Assembly: GCA_033807695.1 (NCBI GenBank)
Contig: CM066301.1
Location: 1,116,001 to 1,180,000 of the forward strand
Source of the DNA: Daedaleopsis sinensis
Lineage: Eukaryota > Basidiomycota > Agaricomycetes > Polyporales > Polyporaceae
DNA length: 64,000 bases
Direction: 5' to 3'
This document shows, in pieces, positions 34,738 to 46,421 of the stretch. The stretch's first letter is position 1, and every line of letters begins with the position of its first letter. The notes beneath the pieces are model-generated. The model ran no database searches and was not told the origin of the DNA. It worked only from the letters and a program-made list of their open reading frames with translations. The position numbers were made by a program, and so were the translations under genes.

Positions 34738-36270
34738 ATGCCCACGACTTCTCGAGAGGGTTTCCAAGCCCTCGTTTGCGAACTGCTTGACCCGTCTTGC
34801 CCCAATACACAAGGTTACTGATTTGTATTTCTGTTCTTCCTGACAACCGTGACTGACGCGTGTTCTGATAGAACTGTATCGCTGCGAGCGAGCCGCTGCG
34901 GCTGCCCTAGTCGATGCCGCTCGCGCTCTCTCCGACGAGTCTCCTTCCCAAAGAAGGACGTACGCCCGCGCTTCTCTCCTACAGCTCGCACAGCGCGCAC
35001 ACGCAGAGATGGCGGCTGCTGGGAAATCTTCCCGAGGGTGGCGGAGACTCTACACGGACGCATCGATCCTCCTCGCTTTGGCCAATATTCTTGATTCCGG
35101 ACCCTCCTCGCGAAGAACGGACGCGCTCTCCGCCATCTCATTCATCGACCACGCTATTGTCATCGCAGGGGCCCCTGGCGATGGCAGGATGGACTTGATC
35201 CTCGATCTGATCGAGAGCATACAATCGGATTGTTTAGATTCTTCCAAGGGTGTCTACGGACAAGCATTCTCGGCGTCCTCCTGTCTTGCAGCCCCGGTCC
35301 TCAGCGCCGCGAGCAGCGTCCCGATTCTGGATAAACATCCTTCGTTGATATCATTCGCATCTCGTCTGTCGCGCGGACCTTTCGTTCTGAAAGGGTTTCT
35401 CTTGGATTGGCCCGCTTTGAACGAACATCCCTGGCGATCAGTGGACTACTTGCGAGCTGTCGCGGGTCCCGGACGCATTGTCCCGGTGGAGGTGGGGAGC
35501 GACTACAGGAGCGACGATTGGACGCAGACTTTGATGCCATGGGATGACTTCCTCTCCAGTCTTGCACAACGACCTAGCGACGCCGCACCCAACCCGGTCT
35601 TGTACCTCGCACAGCACAACCTGTTCAACCAGTTCCCTGCTTTGAAAGACGACATTATCCTTCCTGACTACGTGTACTCTGAACTGGCTCCCCCCGAGAG
35701 CTACCCACAATACACCCCTCCTGCGAACGAGGAGCGTCTGGTCCTCAATGCGTGGTTGGGTCCTCAAGGGACTGTATCCCCAGCACATACAGTAAGCGAC
35801 TCAACAAGAAGCCCGTTACGAAAGCTAATCGCTATCAGGATCCGTTCTTCAACTTCTACGGTGTGTAGCTGTATTTAGATGCTGCGCAGCACTGCTCATG
35901 TCCATCTCCAGCACAGGTTGTGGGGCGGAAGACGATCTGGCTGGCTCCACCGTCGCCGCACATGTATCCCTATCCTCGTCCACGGTCTTCTGCATCCCCC
36001 GCAGACTCGCAAGGCATCTCCCAACCACGGAACCCCGCGGCGAACGCCGAGAGCCCGTCTATGAGCAACACAACCCAAGTAGAGGTCCTGCCGACTTCGG
36101 AGGAGGATGTGGCGACCAGCAAGGCCGCATTTCCGGAGTTTTGGGAGCATGTTGTTCCTGCAGCGATGACAGTGACGCTTGAGCCTGGAGATTTGCTCTT
36201 CTTCCCTCCAGGGTGGTGGCATGCTATGCGTAGCGAAGACACGAGCTTCTCTGTATCTATGTGGTTCTAG
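34738..36270 (+). CDS. JmjC-domain protein, KDM8/JMJD5-like
   Basis: Predicted Fe(II)/2-oxoglutarate-dependent oxygenase of the cupin-8 JmjC group (protein hydroxylase, arginyl hydroxylase or demethylase). Four exons: 34738-34813, 34872-35791, 35839-35860 and 35912-36270, together 1,377 nt or 458 residues. The start at 34738 (MPTTSREGFQALVCELLD) joins in frame to ELYRCERAAAAALVDAARA. The JmjC part has GPFVLKGFLLDWPALNE, WDDFL, YLAQHNLFNQFPALKDDI and LNAWLGPQGTVSPAHTDPFF. The iron ligands HxD are His-Thr-Asp, then VVGRKTIWLAPP, and the second His in PGWWHAM. A 22-nt exon begins with the Asp codon. A later loop is Pro/Ser-rich. Substrate unknown. Confidence 0.88.
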
Positions 36271-36463
36271 CATGTACGAAGATCTGGAAAGCTCAATCTC
36301 ATGGTATAATATGTGTGCCTTCAAGTTCCTCGCCTGGCGTGCAGTATTCAAACAGACTGTACTACATTAGACGCTGGGGCTTACAAATTATAATTCCGTA
36401 GTATAGGCGCTAAACGATCTTTACCTCTCCTCATACTACCATCCTGCTCTTCCATCTCCCAAA

Positions 36464-38771
36464 ATGTCCAGCAGAGCCGGTGGCCTGTATGGCGGCATCC
36501 AATTCTCATCCTCTAAACCTTTCTTGTCAACCCAACCCACCGCTACAGCGCCCCCTACTTCCGTCCCGGACAAAGCCCTCCCAACCACGACATCGGAGAC
36601 CTCTCCTCCAGCTCAAAATGCCTCTGCATCGACGAGCACCAGCGCTGCAGCAGGCGATCCAGGCCCAGCAGCCAAGGCCACAGCCGGTATACCTCCTTCT
36701 CCTACAGCGTTCGCGTCGTAGAGCTCGTTATTCACGATATCATCGTCCATGTCTCCTCTCCCCGGGACGCGGTGACCAGGGTGGTCGGCCGCACTAGCCT
36801 TTGCCCCGACGCGCCGCCAGGCCCTCAAAGGCAAACCAGCAGCCCCACGTATACCAGTCGGTGCTGCCGTCGCCCCCACAATGGCATCGGCATCGGCACC
36901 CGGAGTCACGACGATCTCGAGCACCGCCGTTGTGTTCGCCCCGCCCTCGCTGGTCGAGACGGCCCCGGCCAAAGCCGAGCAGACACCCCAAGGACAAACG
37001 CAGCCCCAGGGCCAGGGATGGGGCAAGAAGGTCAAGCCGCCATCGATGGTCCTCGACGAGGACGTGAATGGATTTAAGTCGAAGCGAGCCGGGAAGAAGG
37101 AAGGCGGCGGAGGTGGCAAGAAGAAGGGAAAGAAGGTGCGTAGTCGGGCTGGTCCGTGCATATCCTGTGGTTCCCAACGCGTGCGCAGAACAAGAATGCT
37201 CAAGCCATCGCGGTGTGGAACCCCGACGAGGCCTACGACCCGATGCGGCCGAATGACTATAACGAGTTCAAGCACTGGCAACGCCGCGAGCGGGAGGAAC
37301 GCAGGGAGCGCGTGCTCGAAGAGCGCCGGCGCGGGGACGATCGGAAGCGGTACAGACGCAGCAGCAGCTATTCCGACAGTTACCACAGCGCGTCGGAAGA
37401 TGAGCGCCCGCGCAAGGCAGGTGAGTGCTCTGCCGTTTCTCGACCATTGTGCGTTGGCATCGACAGCTGTGTGCAGGCCGCTATGACCGCGAACGCGATG
37501 ATATGGACGATGACTATGATCGACCTCGAGGGCTTGGGATTGGTGCAGGAACCTCTAGTCTACCCACAGCTGCTGCAGCTGACTTGACGGGAGACGAAGC
37601 ATACCAACGTCGTTTGGCCTTGTCACAGGGATTCAGACCACCGGAGCCCGCGCCGAGTTACTCGCCTTCCGTGCCACCAGCGCCGGTACCTCACTCATCG
37701 TCGTTTGTGCCGTTCGAGGGGAACATTGCAAGTGAACCATCTCTACCGGTACCTGCTGTGAACACTGGAGAAGAGGCGTTTTTACGCCGCCTAGCTTTGT
37801 CGCAGCAGCAGCAGCCTCAATCTCGCGTACCAAGCCCCGTGCCGTTCTATGATCCTCCGGTCTCTCACACCCCAATGGTGCCTCCTCTCGCGGCCCCGCT
37901 TCCCCCAGCGAGTGCCACGGCCGCTACCGGTTCATCGCTTCCTCCGGAAAAGATACAAAATAGCAAGCTCGCAGCTGCTGCTATCGCGGCTCGATTGAGC
38001 GCCCTCGCTCCCAAAGGAGCTGCTGCGCCGCCCGCAGCTTCGAGCGCACTTCCCGAAGAACTATCGGAGGCATCGAAGAAGTGCGTCTCTCACCTTGTCT
38101 TGTCTCGCATGAATTTTCCTGACTGATGATCACAGACCCGACCCCCACGGCTTCGCAGCACGCCTCATGGCGAAGTGGGGTCACAAGGAGGGACAAGGGC
38201 TCGGGGTTGACGGGACGGGCATTATCCACGCGCTCACGGTCGAACAGGTCGCCCAGGGGAAGAGCGGCAAAGGCAAGGGCAAAGGCAGCAAGGACGCGCC
38301 TGCGATCGGAGGCGTGGCGGCGGCGAAGATGGGCAAGATCGTGAACATGAACGAGGACGCGAAGGCGAAGGAGGACCGCGAGCGGTTCGGGGAGCCCACC
38401 CGGGTGGTCGTGCTCACCAACATGGTCGGACTCGAAGACGTGCATGACGAAGACCTAAGAGGGGAGATCGGTACGTCGTGACTTGGCACGCGGTGTTGTA
38501 CGCGATGTCTCCAGTGAGCTCACTCGTGGCGTTCCTAGGCGACGAATGCTCGAAAAACGGGACGGTCGAACGCGTGATCGTCCATGCGGTATACCCCCAG
38601 CCCGAGCACCCGGACGACGCCGTTCGGATCTTCGTACTGTTCGCTGGGCCTGTGGGCGCGTGGAAGACGGTGCGCGAGATGGACGGGCGGTTCTTTGGAG
38701 GACGCAGCGTCCGGGCGCGGTACTTTTCCGAGGCACGCTTCAATGCTGCAGACTTGGATGCACCGCTGTAG
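36464..38771 (+). CDS. Splicing factor 45 (SPF45/RBM17)-like protein
   Basis: Nuclear splicing factor of the U2-associated SPF45 type, with a G-patch and a C-terminal U2AF-homology RRM. It begins [18 protein letters not shown]. An intron (36687-36797) joins to [14 protein letters not shown], the conserved SPF45 block. Then comes [20 protein letters not shown], a long Arg/Glu- and Ser/Arg-rich stretch, and two copies of a GxxA(Y/F)xRRLALSQ motif (37596 and 37760 region). The G-patch reads [25 protein letters not shown]. The RRM has [27 protein letters not shown] and [12 protein letters not shown]. At least five introns. The tandem RRLALSQ segments in the linker are unusual. Confidence 0.88.
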
Positions 38772-39062
38772 ATGTAGTGTTATGCATCATTGGTTCGTGT
38801 AGTTCGCTGTCAGCGTTTGTTGTCTCCTCGTGCTTTTGCTGACAATGCTAAGCGATGTGTTAACTACGTTTCAACTTTCCTTTGGGTATGGTTATTGGTG
38901 AATCTCCGCAAGGATGCTTGCCGTTCCTGGTGGTCCGGATTGCTCCGAACACACTAGGTTCAGCCAAAGCACGGATGGATATGGATCACCAAACCAGGAC
39001 TCAGACCATCATCACCGTCGTCACCGCGACCTCGAGCTCGGAGTCCTCGAATCCTCTCACCC

Positions 39063-40128
39063 ATGGCTACAGATATGAGTCCTACTCTTCCCAGAGATCT
39101 CAACGGATGCAGCCATTGTGGAAGGGATCAGAAAGACCTCAGGGAGCCATTGAAACGATGCGCAGGCTGCGCAATTGTAGTGTACTGCGGCAAGACGTGC
39201 CAAAGGAACGCATGGCCGTCGCACAAGTCCGTAATCGTACTCTAGCTCTCTGCAAGACTCATGACTGACACATTGCTCTGACAGGATCTTGTGTCGCCCT
39301 GCTCGCGGGCAGGTCACAGACGAGGAGATGCGGCTGTATCGCGAGCTGGGGTATGAGTCTGCTATGGAGATGATGAAGGCGTTCACTCGTTGGGAAAGTG
39401 CGCACTACTACAGCCTTGCGGTGATGGCGAACTGTGCAGTCTACAAACAAGGCGGCGTCGAGTACAACCTCAACTCGTCACGCGCGTGGTTAGTCTGCCT
39501 CAAATCCCGGCGGCCGGAGCTGCAAGACGACAACCCCGTTACGGCCTTTCACATGGAGTACGCCATGATGGTCGACGGCACATCCGATCCCTTCGTGGGG
39601 GGCTCCTGGGAGCGCATGGTGTCCGACCGCAGGAAGCAAGAGGTTCAGATCGCGAAGGACTGGCCCGGCGTACGCAACTTCGCCGGCTGCATCCCCACGA
39701 TAACCATCATCGACGCCTCCATTGGGCACTACCCCATCCTCGACAATTATCCCATATTCCACCGCCTTCGCCCCGAGGAAGACGACTCCCGCGCGATCCC
39801 CATCTTCAAAGACATCGGCACCATGTGCAGCGTCAGCATCCTCTTCGGGTACATCTTCCACCCGCCCCGCGAGGCTGACCAGGCCAAGCCCTATGTCGAA
39901 CAGAACGTGCGCATGAGGAAGGGCTGGAAGCCTAGGCCTGCTGACGAGAGGTGTTGGGACCTCTTGTGTGCCAACCCTCGATCACGCCCGATCTATGAGA
40001 CTGGTTTATCTGCTCCGGCCCTCTGGACTCGATTCAAGGAGCTATCTGGCGTTTGCGGGACGAGCAAAGAAGTCGTGGCCATCCTTCGAGGTGCGGTGCG
40101 CTGTCAGCTGGCTCCCGGTTCTCACTGA
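39063..40128 (+). CDS. MYND-type zinc-finger protein
   Basis: Two exons, 39063-39226 and 39285-40128, give 1,008 nt or 335 residues. The N-terminus is a MYND finger: CSHC, CAGC, YCGKTC, and HKILC completed across the intron. Choosing the donor at 39227 (GTCCGT) restores the His-x3-Cys spacing of the family; a donor four bases later would not. The rest (EEMRLYRELGYESAMEMMKA..., GGSWERMVSDRRKQE, SILFGYIFHPP) resembles the uncharacterised C-terminal region common in Agaricomycete MYND proteins. No SET domain. MYND fingers mediate protein-protein contacts; the role here is unknown. Confidence 0.85.
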
Positions 40129-40895
40129 CTGACTCATGAATCCCCAAACCAGGAGAATAAACTTGAAGGTTGTACCAGGTGAATAAGAGTGGGACCCCAA
40201 TACGTAGAGGTGAGTGGTTGAAGTGCCACTACCCACGCGTCCTAATATTCATTGAACTCCTGTGCTGACGCCCTTCAATACTGTAAGGCCCAACATAATT
40301 AGCAGTAAGAATCAGTCCATCCTCACATGTAATAGTAGGCTGTCACGGTTGTGGACGCTCCAGATGGCTATCTACCGCCGGTACAATGTGTTTTTATATC
40401 TTCATTTATGGACTCTCGGAACATCCCGCGAATCCATTCAAGTGCGTTTCAAACGACCGATAGGCTGATTTCTGTTAGTGGACACCATGACGTCCGGTGA
40501 TTCTGAACTTGAAGCCCTCCGAATTCCAGCTGGAACATGTCTATTTCGCACTTGTCGATCGACCTCCATGTATGCGACACTTGCGGCTGGGGTCGCTTTA
40601 AGAATCTGTCGAGCATGTCTTGTAAGGAAGACATGCCAGATATCCCTGAAGATGCCGACGTTTCCACCGCTCACCTCTCGACTTGCAGCCGATTAACCAT
40701 AAATTTCATACATAGGTGCCTGATCGGGTCTTGGGTCTACTGCGCCGTACCAGCACCATGGCACGCATTTGTTAACATGTCTTGATGATATTAGATCATG
40801 TACAGGACTCCGAATGTCTGGGATGTGAGTACACTTTAAATTAATACAGCGTGGCAGCTTCTGCAATGAACGACAACATTCGAAAGGAGGAGGGC
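40129..40895. other. Convergent intergenic region
   Basis: 767 bases between the MYND gene and paralogue 3. Short frames only. The 40449-40674 region is open on both strands but carries no motif. Confidence 0.45.
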
Positions 40896-41719
40896 TCAAT
40901 ACAAAGCCAGGGCGGTGTGCTTTACGGTAAAGGTGCTAATCTGGTAGAATCTTTCGCGAATCCCGTCGTACTTCGCCGGGTTGCCATTCACAGTCGACGA
41001 GTGGGCCTTGAAACTAAATCAGCTTTCTATCGCTACTGATCGTAGTGAACGAGCTGAGCCTACCTCGACGCTGGTCCATCCTACGAAAAACGCAAGTTGA
41101 TCTGCCTTCTCCACCACATGTCCCCATGATGCGTGCAGCACCTCGGGTTCGTCTGTGCTAACGGCCTTCACGAGGTCTTTCATGATCTCCTCTAGCGCAG
41201 ACATAGGCTGGCCCTCGAGAAGCGTGAAGACCGCAAACTCGAGGGCCGGCGCCTCGAATGCCTTGAAAGGCTCGGTCGTCGGTTTGACATGGATCATCTC
41301 GATCTTGCCTGAGCCGCCCTCAAAGATGGGGCCGACGGAGCCAGTCAGCTTTGGGTATGTCTCTAGGTCGGACATGAGCTTCTGATGGTGCTCCAAGGTC
41401 TCCCATACTGTGTCAGCTCGTATCAGTAAAAGTGTATATTGTTATTGACCGGGGACCTCACCGACAAAATGATAGCAGGTTTTCTGATCTTCGTGCTGAA
41501 GGCCATAGTAGATTCTACCGTCATAAGTCAAAAGCGACTCTTGATCAGTCCACCAGTACGCGCGTGTATAAGCCACAGTTTAAGATCACACCTCTGAAGA
41601 CCCTCCTGCTGTTGTAAGATCGAAAATGTGGTCTTCACGAGTTCTCGATTGTGTGGATCGGTACGAACAGCTTCGGTGGCGGGAGCGTAAACAATCTCAA
41701 TCGTTGGTAACGCGCTCAT
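40896..41719 (-). CDS. Dimeric alpha/beta-barrel (ABM-like) protein, paralogue 3
   Basis: Third copy of the family at 20977 and 23010, here on the opposite strand. I start at 41719 (MSALPTIEIVYAPATEAVR), which aligns with MGLPTIEV and MTQVPVLEIV; an upstream ATG at 41764 would add 15 residues absent from the others. Exon 1 is 41592-41719; later exons carry RIYYGLQHEDQKTCYHFVVW, ETLEHHQKLMSDLETYPKL and FFVGWTSVE. A final exon starts AHSSTVNGNPAKYDG and ends ALALY. The exon order and the VE|AH junction match the other two. Function unknown. Confidence 0.78.
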
Positions 41720-42324
41720 CTTGGGGGTAGAGCTCGAAGGGCGATACGGCCTACTATGGCTCATCCTAGCGATAACAAGTCAAGTTCTCCCACGACGCCG
41801 CCTACTCGTCGGAGTTACCGTTTCCGGAAAAGACTTCATTGATGTCGGCACTATGCCTACCACACAAACTGTTGAGACGTCTGTGGTAGCACGGGGAGAA
41901 GTGGCTTCTGAGAGTCGTAGCTGATCTTCATCAGCCGCCAGCAGCGAAAACTTGTTGGAGAACAAGGCCTCGGAGGAGATCGGCTCAGCGGCAGTGCCTG
42001 GTACTAGTAAGGGAGAAGTCAGTACTCCAGATTTCCACCGAGTAAGTCGCAAAAGAGTCTTGAGCATCACTGACATGATGTTCAGGGAAGTGCTATACGG
42101 CATCATACGAAGTCGTAGCAGATGAATGTTATGAGACGAGAAGGGGACGCTGAGTCTTTCGACTCGAATTTTGTCGCCGCCACAAAAGATTGTGACAGGT
42201 CACGCTACGCTGGGACACCGCCACTAAGGAAGCCCATTCTGGCAACTGAGCTGTCACACGCTCTCTACCACCAACCATCACTACCACCGCGTTCGGTAAT
42301 CTTCTAGTAGTCTCGACACGGACA
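41720..42324. other. Divergent promoter region before the PLC gene
   Basis: 605 bases. A 108-codon frame on the minus strand (41780-42106) has no motif. No TATA box stood out. Confidence 0.4.
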
Positions 42325-43887
42325 ATGAAGCTGGTCTTAGTCAACAGCACAGCTGAGCCACTTCTATACTCTCTCAACTCAGACAGCTCCCCACAAGCCA
42401 CAACAATTCAACCACGTACGACAGCCTCTATAGTTACGACATCTATACGATTTGCGCAGAGCAGTTTTGAGAAAGGACAAGTCGCGGCACGCAGCATCTC
42501 TAATGGCTTTTGCGCAACTCTACCTTTGAAGCTTGGTGCCAAGTGGAAGGTGGTCAATGTTCCTTCCGACTACCCATGGCGAATATACCGCAGTAAGGTC
42601 AGCGCTGACATTCACGAGAGCATCACCAGCATTGCCATACAACTGGACCAATCTAGATTTCGAAAGGAGAGTACAAGATAACTGTCTTTCCGCGGCGGGA
42701 CATGGCCACTTTCTTGTCGCAAATGCCGGATTCCGTTCCTCTGTCGTCTCTACTGCTTCCAGGTCCGTCTTTCTCTCTCAATTCGCTCGATTGGGAAAGC
42801 TCTGAATGACAGATCATAGGTACACACGACACGTATGTTTGAGTTGCTTGGATGGCCCTCTGAAGTTGACGCTCACCTGCGCGACCTACAGAATGGCTTT
42901 CTACGGGTGGCCAATTTCTCAGTGCCAGTCGGGTTCCACCCCGCTCGCGACGCAACTGAATTCCGGCATTCGCGTTATAGACGTCCGGCTCGCAGTGGTG
43001 GACGGCCGCCTCCTCGCCTACCACGGAATATACCCGCAACGCACGCCCTTCCAGGACATGCTGTCCTCCATCCATGCCTTCCTCACCGCGCCAGAGACCT
43101 CCCGCGAGGCGATCGTCATGTCCATCAAGCAGGAGGACTTCGCGACGACCCCGCTGCCGCTCTTCTCCCAGACCGTACACGACGAGATCATGAACGGCCC
43201 CGGCGGGTTCGGCATGTGGTTCCTCGAGAACAGAATCCCGGCACTCGGGGAGGTGCGCGGGAAGGTGGTCATGCTCAGCCGCTTCGGCGGGGACGGGACC
43301 GGCTGGGAGAACGGGCTCGAAGGGCTCGGCATCCACCCCACCGCCTGGCCGGACAGCGCGAAGGAGGGCTTCACGTGGACGCTCAAGGGCACGCTCGTGC
43401 GCACGCACGATTGGTACGTGCGTACGTGTGTGGCATACCGACCCCGACACTGATGCACGCTGTGCGCAGGTACGACATACCGTCGTTCCTGTCTATACCC
43501 GAGAAGACGCAGCTCGCGACGGCGAACCTCCTGCCGCCCCCGGAATACCCGGCGACGCCGGTTCTGAACATCTCGTTCTTCTCCGCCGCGTCCTTCCCGT
43601 TCGCCTTCCCGCCGACCGTCTCCCAGGGCTTTGGGTGGCCGAAGATCGGGCTCGGCGTGGAAGGAGTTAATGGGCGGCTGGGGAAGTGGCTGCTTGACCA
43701 GCTCGGCGGCGACGGCGCGGAGTCCAGCGGCGCGACGTCGGCTGAGAAGACCGCGACGGCGGGTGCGGACGTGCGCATCCGCGGTTGGGCGATGCTCGAC
43801 TTCTATTCCGAGCCAGGGAGTATCATTCCGCTGCTAGTTGAGTGCAATTTCAGGGGAAGGATGAGCGGGGAGGAAGGATGGCCGTGA
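42325..43887 (+). CDS. PI-PLC X-domain phosphodiesterase
   Basis: PLC-like phosphodiesterase of the bacterial PI-PLC type (X domain only; no EF hand, C2 or Y domain). Five exons: 42325-42597, 42657-42762, 42820-42832, 42892-43413 and 43470-43887, together 1,332 nt or 443 residues. An N-terminal beta-rich domain (MKLVLVNSTAEPLLYSLNSD) precedes the X domain: SLLLPGTHDTMAFYGWPIS, IRVIDVRLAVVDGRLLAYHG, AIVMSIKQED and GKVVMLSRFG. The His of GTHDT is the expected first catalytic histidine; the His of AYHG is the likely second. A 13-nt exon carries GTHD. No signal peptide, so probably intracellular. Substrate not determined. Confidence 0.87.
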
Positions 43888-44150
43888 GTAAGCGACTCGG
43901 ACGGAAGGACTCTAGCTACGGATTTGAGTGCAATATCGGAAACCTAATTGATGCATACTGGAATGCGATGTATCGTCGTGCTTGCATCGATCATGTCGTG
44001 TTGGATGGCACAACTGCAAGTAGTACAACACGGTACGTTTGGCTGTTTGGTTCCATGCCGAATTCTTCGTTGTCCTTCCCCCTGGCTCCCATGTAAGACC
44101 CGAGTTTCAATCCCTCAATCGAATGGGCTAACGGAATTTGCACAGTGCGT

Positions 44151-45221
44151 CTATGACGCGCCCAAAACATCGCCGTCCGTTTTACCGTCCTTGCGGAGCG
44201 TCCAGTTGTACAGGTGGCTGGCTGCGACGCCTTCCCACTTGTCAAGCGCTTCCATCGCGGCCTTGCCCCAATCGAAGCTCTCATGTTCTGCAAGATCCGC
44301 GGGCCCATCGACAAACAGCAGGAGCTGCTCGTTCTTCGCGAGGATGAAACCGTTCTTGATACCGTTGCGGACGAGCTCGCGCAGCGGCTCCCAGAAGTTC
44401 AGGACGTTGAGCACGATGACGGCTAGGGTTGTCGCCGGCGCGCGCGTCAGTGTGGGATTGGGGCCGGAATTGTATATGCATAATTGCGAGACGCACGTTT
44501 ATTGTGGATGCCGATTTGCGACCAGCAAACGACCTCGAGGACCTGTGGTGGAGAGCAGCAAATTTAGATTTAGATTGCTGATCAGATCGGAGGAGTCTCG
44601 ACGGGGCTCACCTCCTCGAATGTGCCGTATCCACCGGGAAGACCGAAGAAAGCGCATGACCGCTTCGCCATCTCCGCCTTGCGCTCGTGCATGGAGTTCA
44701 CGATGATCTAGAACGAAAAATTGTATGCTTATAAGCGAACCCGAGCTGCGTGTCTGAAGGAGGGAACGAGGACAACGTACGGTTTCCGCCTGTGACGGGA
44801 GCGCACACGCGCATCATGAGCGCAAGGGAGGCAGAGAAAGCCTGCAGCAGGATGACGTACCCGCTCACGACCCTTCTCCTTCACCTGCACATGCGGCGTA
44901 TACACACTCTTCGTCAAGTCGGCCTCGCCGCCCACCGCCGCCATCGCATAAGGGACTACGCCGGTGACATCACCGCCAGCGTCCAGGACCGCGCCGGAGA
45001 CGATGCCCATGATGCCCTTCGAGCCTCCGCCGTACACCAGCGGCCGTTTTGCATCGGACAGTGCGAGTCCAAGGGCTGTAGGCATCCATCAGGCTTCAGA
45101 AAGGCGACGAAGGAGATAGGGACGCACACTTGGCGGCGTGCGCGAACGCCGGCTGTGTCCCGGTTGACGAGCCGCAGAACACGGTCACGGCGCGCGTTTC
45201 TTGCTGCTGCTGGGCGGTCAT
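44151..45221 (-). CDS. LOG-family protein (cytokinin-activating phosphoribohydrolase-like)
   Basis: Member of the LOG/'lysine decarboxylase-like' Rossmann family, which releases a nucleobase from a nucleoside 5'-monophosphate. I start at 45221 ([19 protein letters not shown]). An upstream in-frame ATG at 45374 would add a basic 51-residue stretch, possible but less typical. Exon 1 joins as [25 protein letters not shown]. The motifs GGGSKGIMG and [10 protein letters not shown] are the nucleotide-binding and catalytic signatures. The C-terminal part has [20 protein letters not shown] and ends [12 protein letters not shown]. Several introns. Often annotated wrongly as lysine decarboxylase. Confidence 0.88.
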
Positions 45222-45783
45222 GGCGAGTTTGATTTTGACGTTGAAAGGCGGAGAGACTTCAGAAACAGTGGGCTTGCCGCTGGGGGGTGTTTGCGTCCTT
45301 TTAATGTTGCGCGTGGCGCGCGTGAGCCACGCGTTGAAGAAGCTGCCTGAGCGACACTGGTGTTTATGACTCATGGATGTCGTATGGCCGGATCTTCGTC
45401 TGACTCGACTGATTCACAAGTGGAAAGGGTAGCGACGAGTGGGACGAGCAACGATGGCAGGAGGAAAGCGTGCATAGGAATAGGTAAGAGGTTCCGGTAA
45501 AGTACGTACTTGCTGCGGACAGGAACATCAGTCGTGGCCAAAGGCGATATGTGGGTTCCGTGCAGGGCGACATGTGGTCAGGTGCAGTAGTTGGGTCGGT
45601 CTTCATCCACATCGAGCACAGATGACCAACCGGTGACATTATGATTGGAAGATATGAGGTACAACCCGCCTGACGATTCCTCCTACACCTAACAAGACTT
45701 CTTGCAATGTTGCCAATACTATCGTCATATCGAGAGTCTGAGTCGAGACCGTGAAGAACGCGCGCTCATTGAGGCGAGGTCGA
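45222..45783. other. Intergenic region upstream of LOG and downstream of NTF2
   Basis: 562 bases. It contains the possible N-terminal extension of the LOG-family frame (45222-45374). Otherwise nothing recognised. Confidence 0.4.
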
Positions 45784-46421
45784 TCAGCCGTAGTTGAGAC
45801 GGAAGATGTCGTTGTAGCTGAGGGATATGGGGGAATCTGTCAGGCAACGCATAGGTGCAGAACGCGCGATCGGTACTCACACGTAGTAGCTACCGCCATC
45901 AGGGATGAGGTGGAAGATCTGACTAAACTGAAGCACATTCGTGTTGTCGTCGATCTGAGAGTCGACGCAGCGCTGTCAACATCTACGTCTATGTTCATCG
46001 GGTGGATCCAAACGTACCACCAGCGCGCCCGTCACACTAACGATCAGGCTCGCGACCGACGGTGAAGATGGTTGCGCGTCGAGGGTGGTGACCTTGTGCT
46101 GGACCTTCGAGAACGGCATCGCCTGATGTAGTCGCTCTCGTGAGGCTCTTGTAGGGACGAGGTAGAGGCCAAGCAAGGGACTCACAAGTAACTTCTCAGA
46201 GATGGCGCTTGCGCCCATTATCGGAGTTCCCTCCCAAGAGAGCATGGACACGTCGCGCTGCATGCGGCGCCATAGATGGGTCAGATATCGAGAGGATTGT
46301 GTCGCGCCGTCGGAGAGGGTGTGAGACGCACGTAGAGACTCTGGAGCCCGGCGCGATCCGTGTCGAAGGTGGTGTAGTAGAAGTCGGTAAACTGCTTCGC
46401 AATGGCGTTAATGTCTGCCAT
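45784..46421 (-). CDS. NTF2: Nuclear transport factor 2
   Basis: Small homodimeric carrier that brings Ran-GDP into the nucleus through FG nucleoporins. Start at 46421, MADINAIAKQFTDFYYTTFD, aligns with the family start; an upstream frame to 46535 is leader. Later exons give RAGLQSLY, RDVSMLSWEGTPIMGASAIS, FSKVQHKVTTLDAQPSS, LIVSVTGALVV and the C-terminus [27 protein letters not shown]. At least four short introns. Length about 125 residues, normal for NTF2. Divergent from the gene at 46754. Confidence 0.92.

Noticed and set aside
41780..42106. 108-codon minus-strand frame upstream of the PLC gene
   Set aside because: No motif or splice partners; sits in a promoter region.
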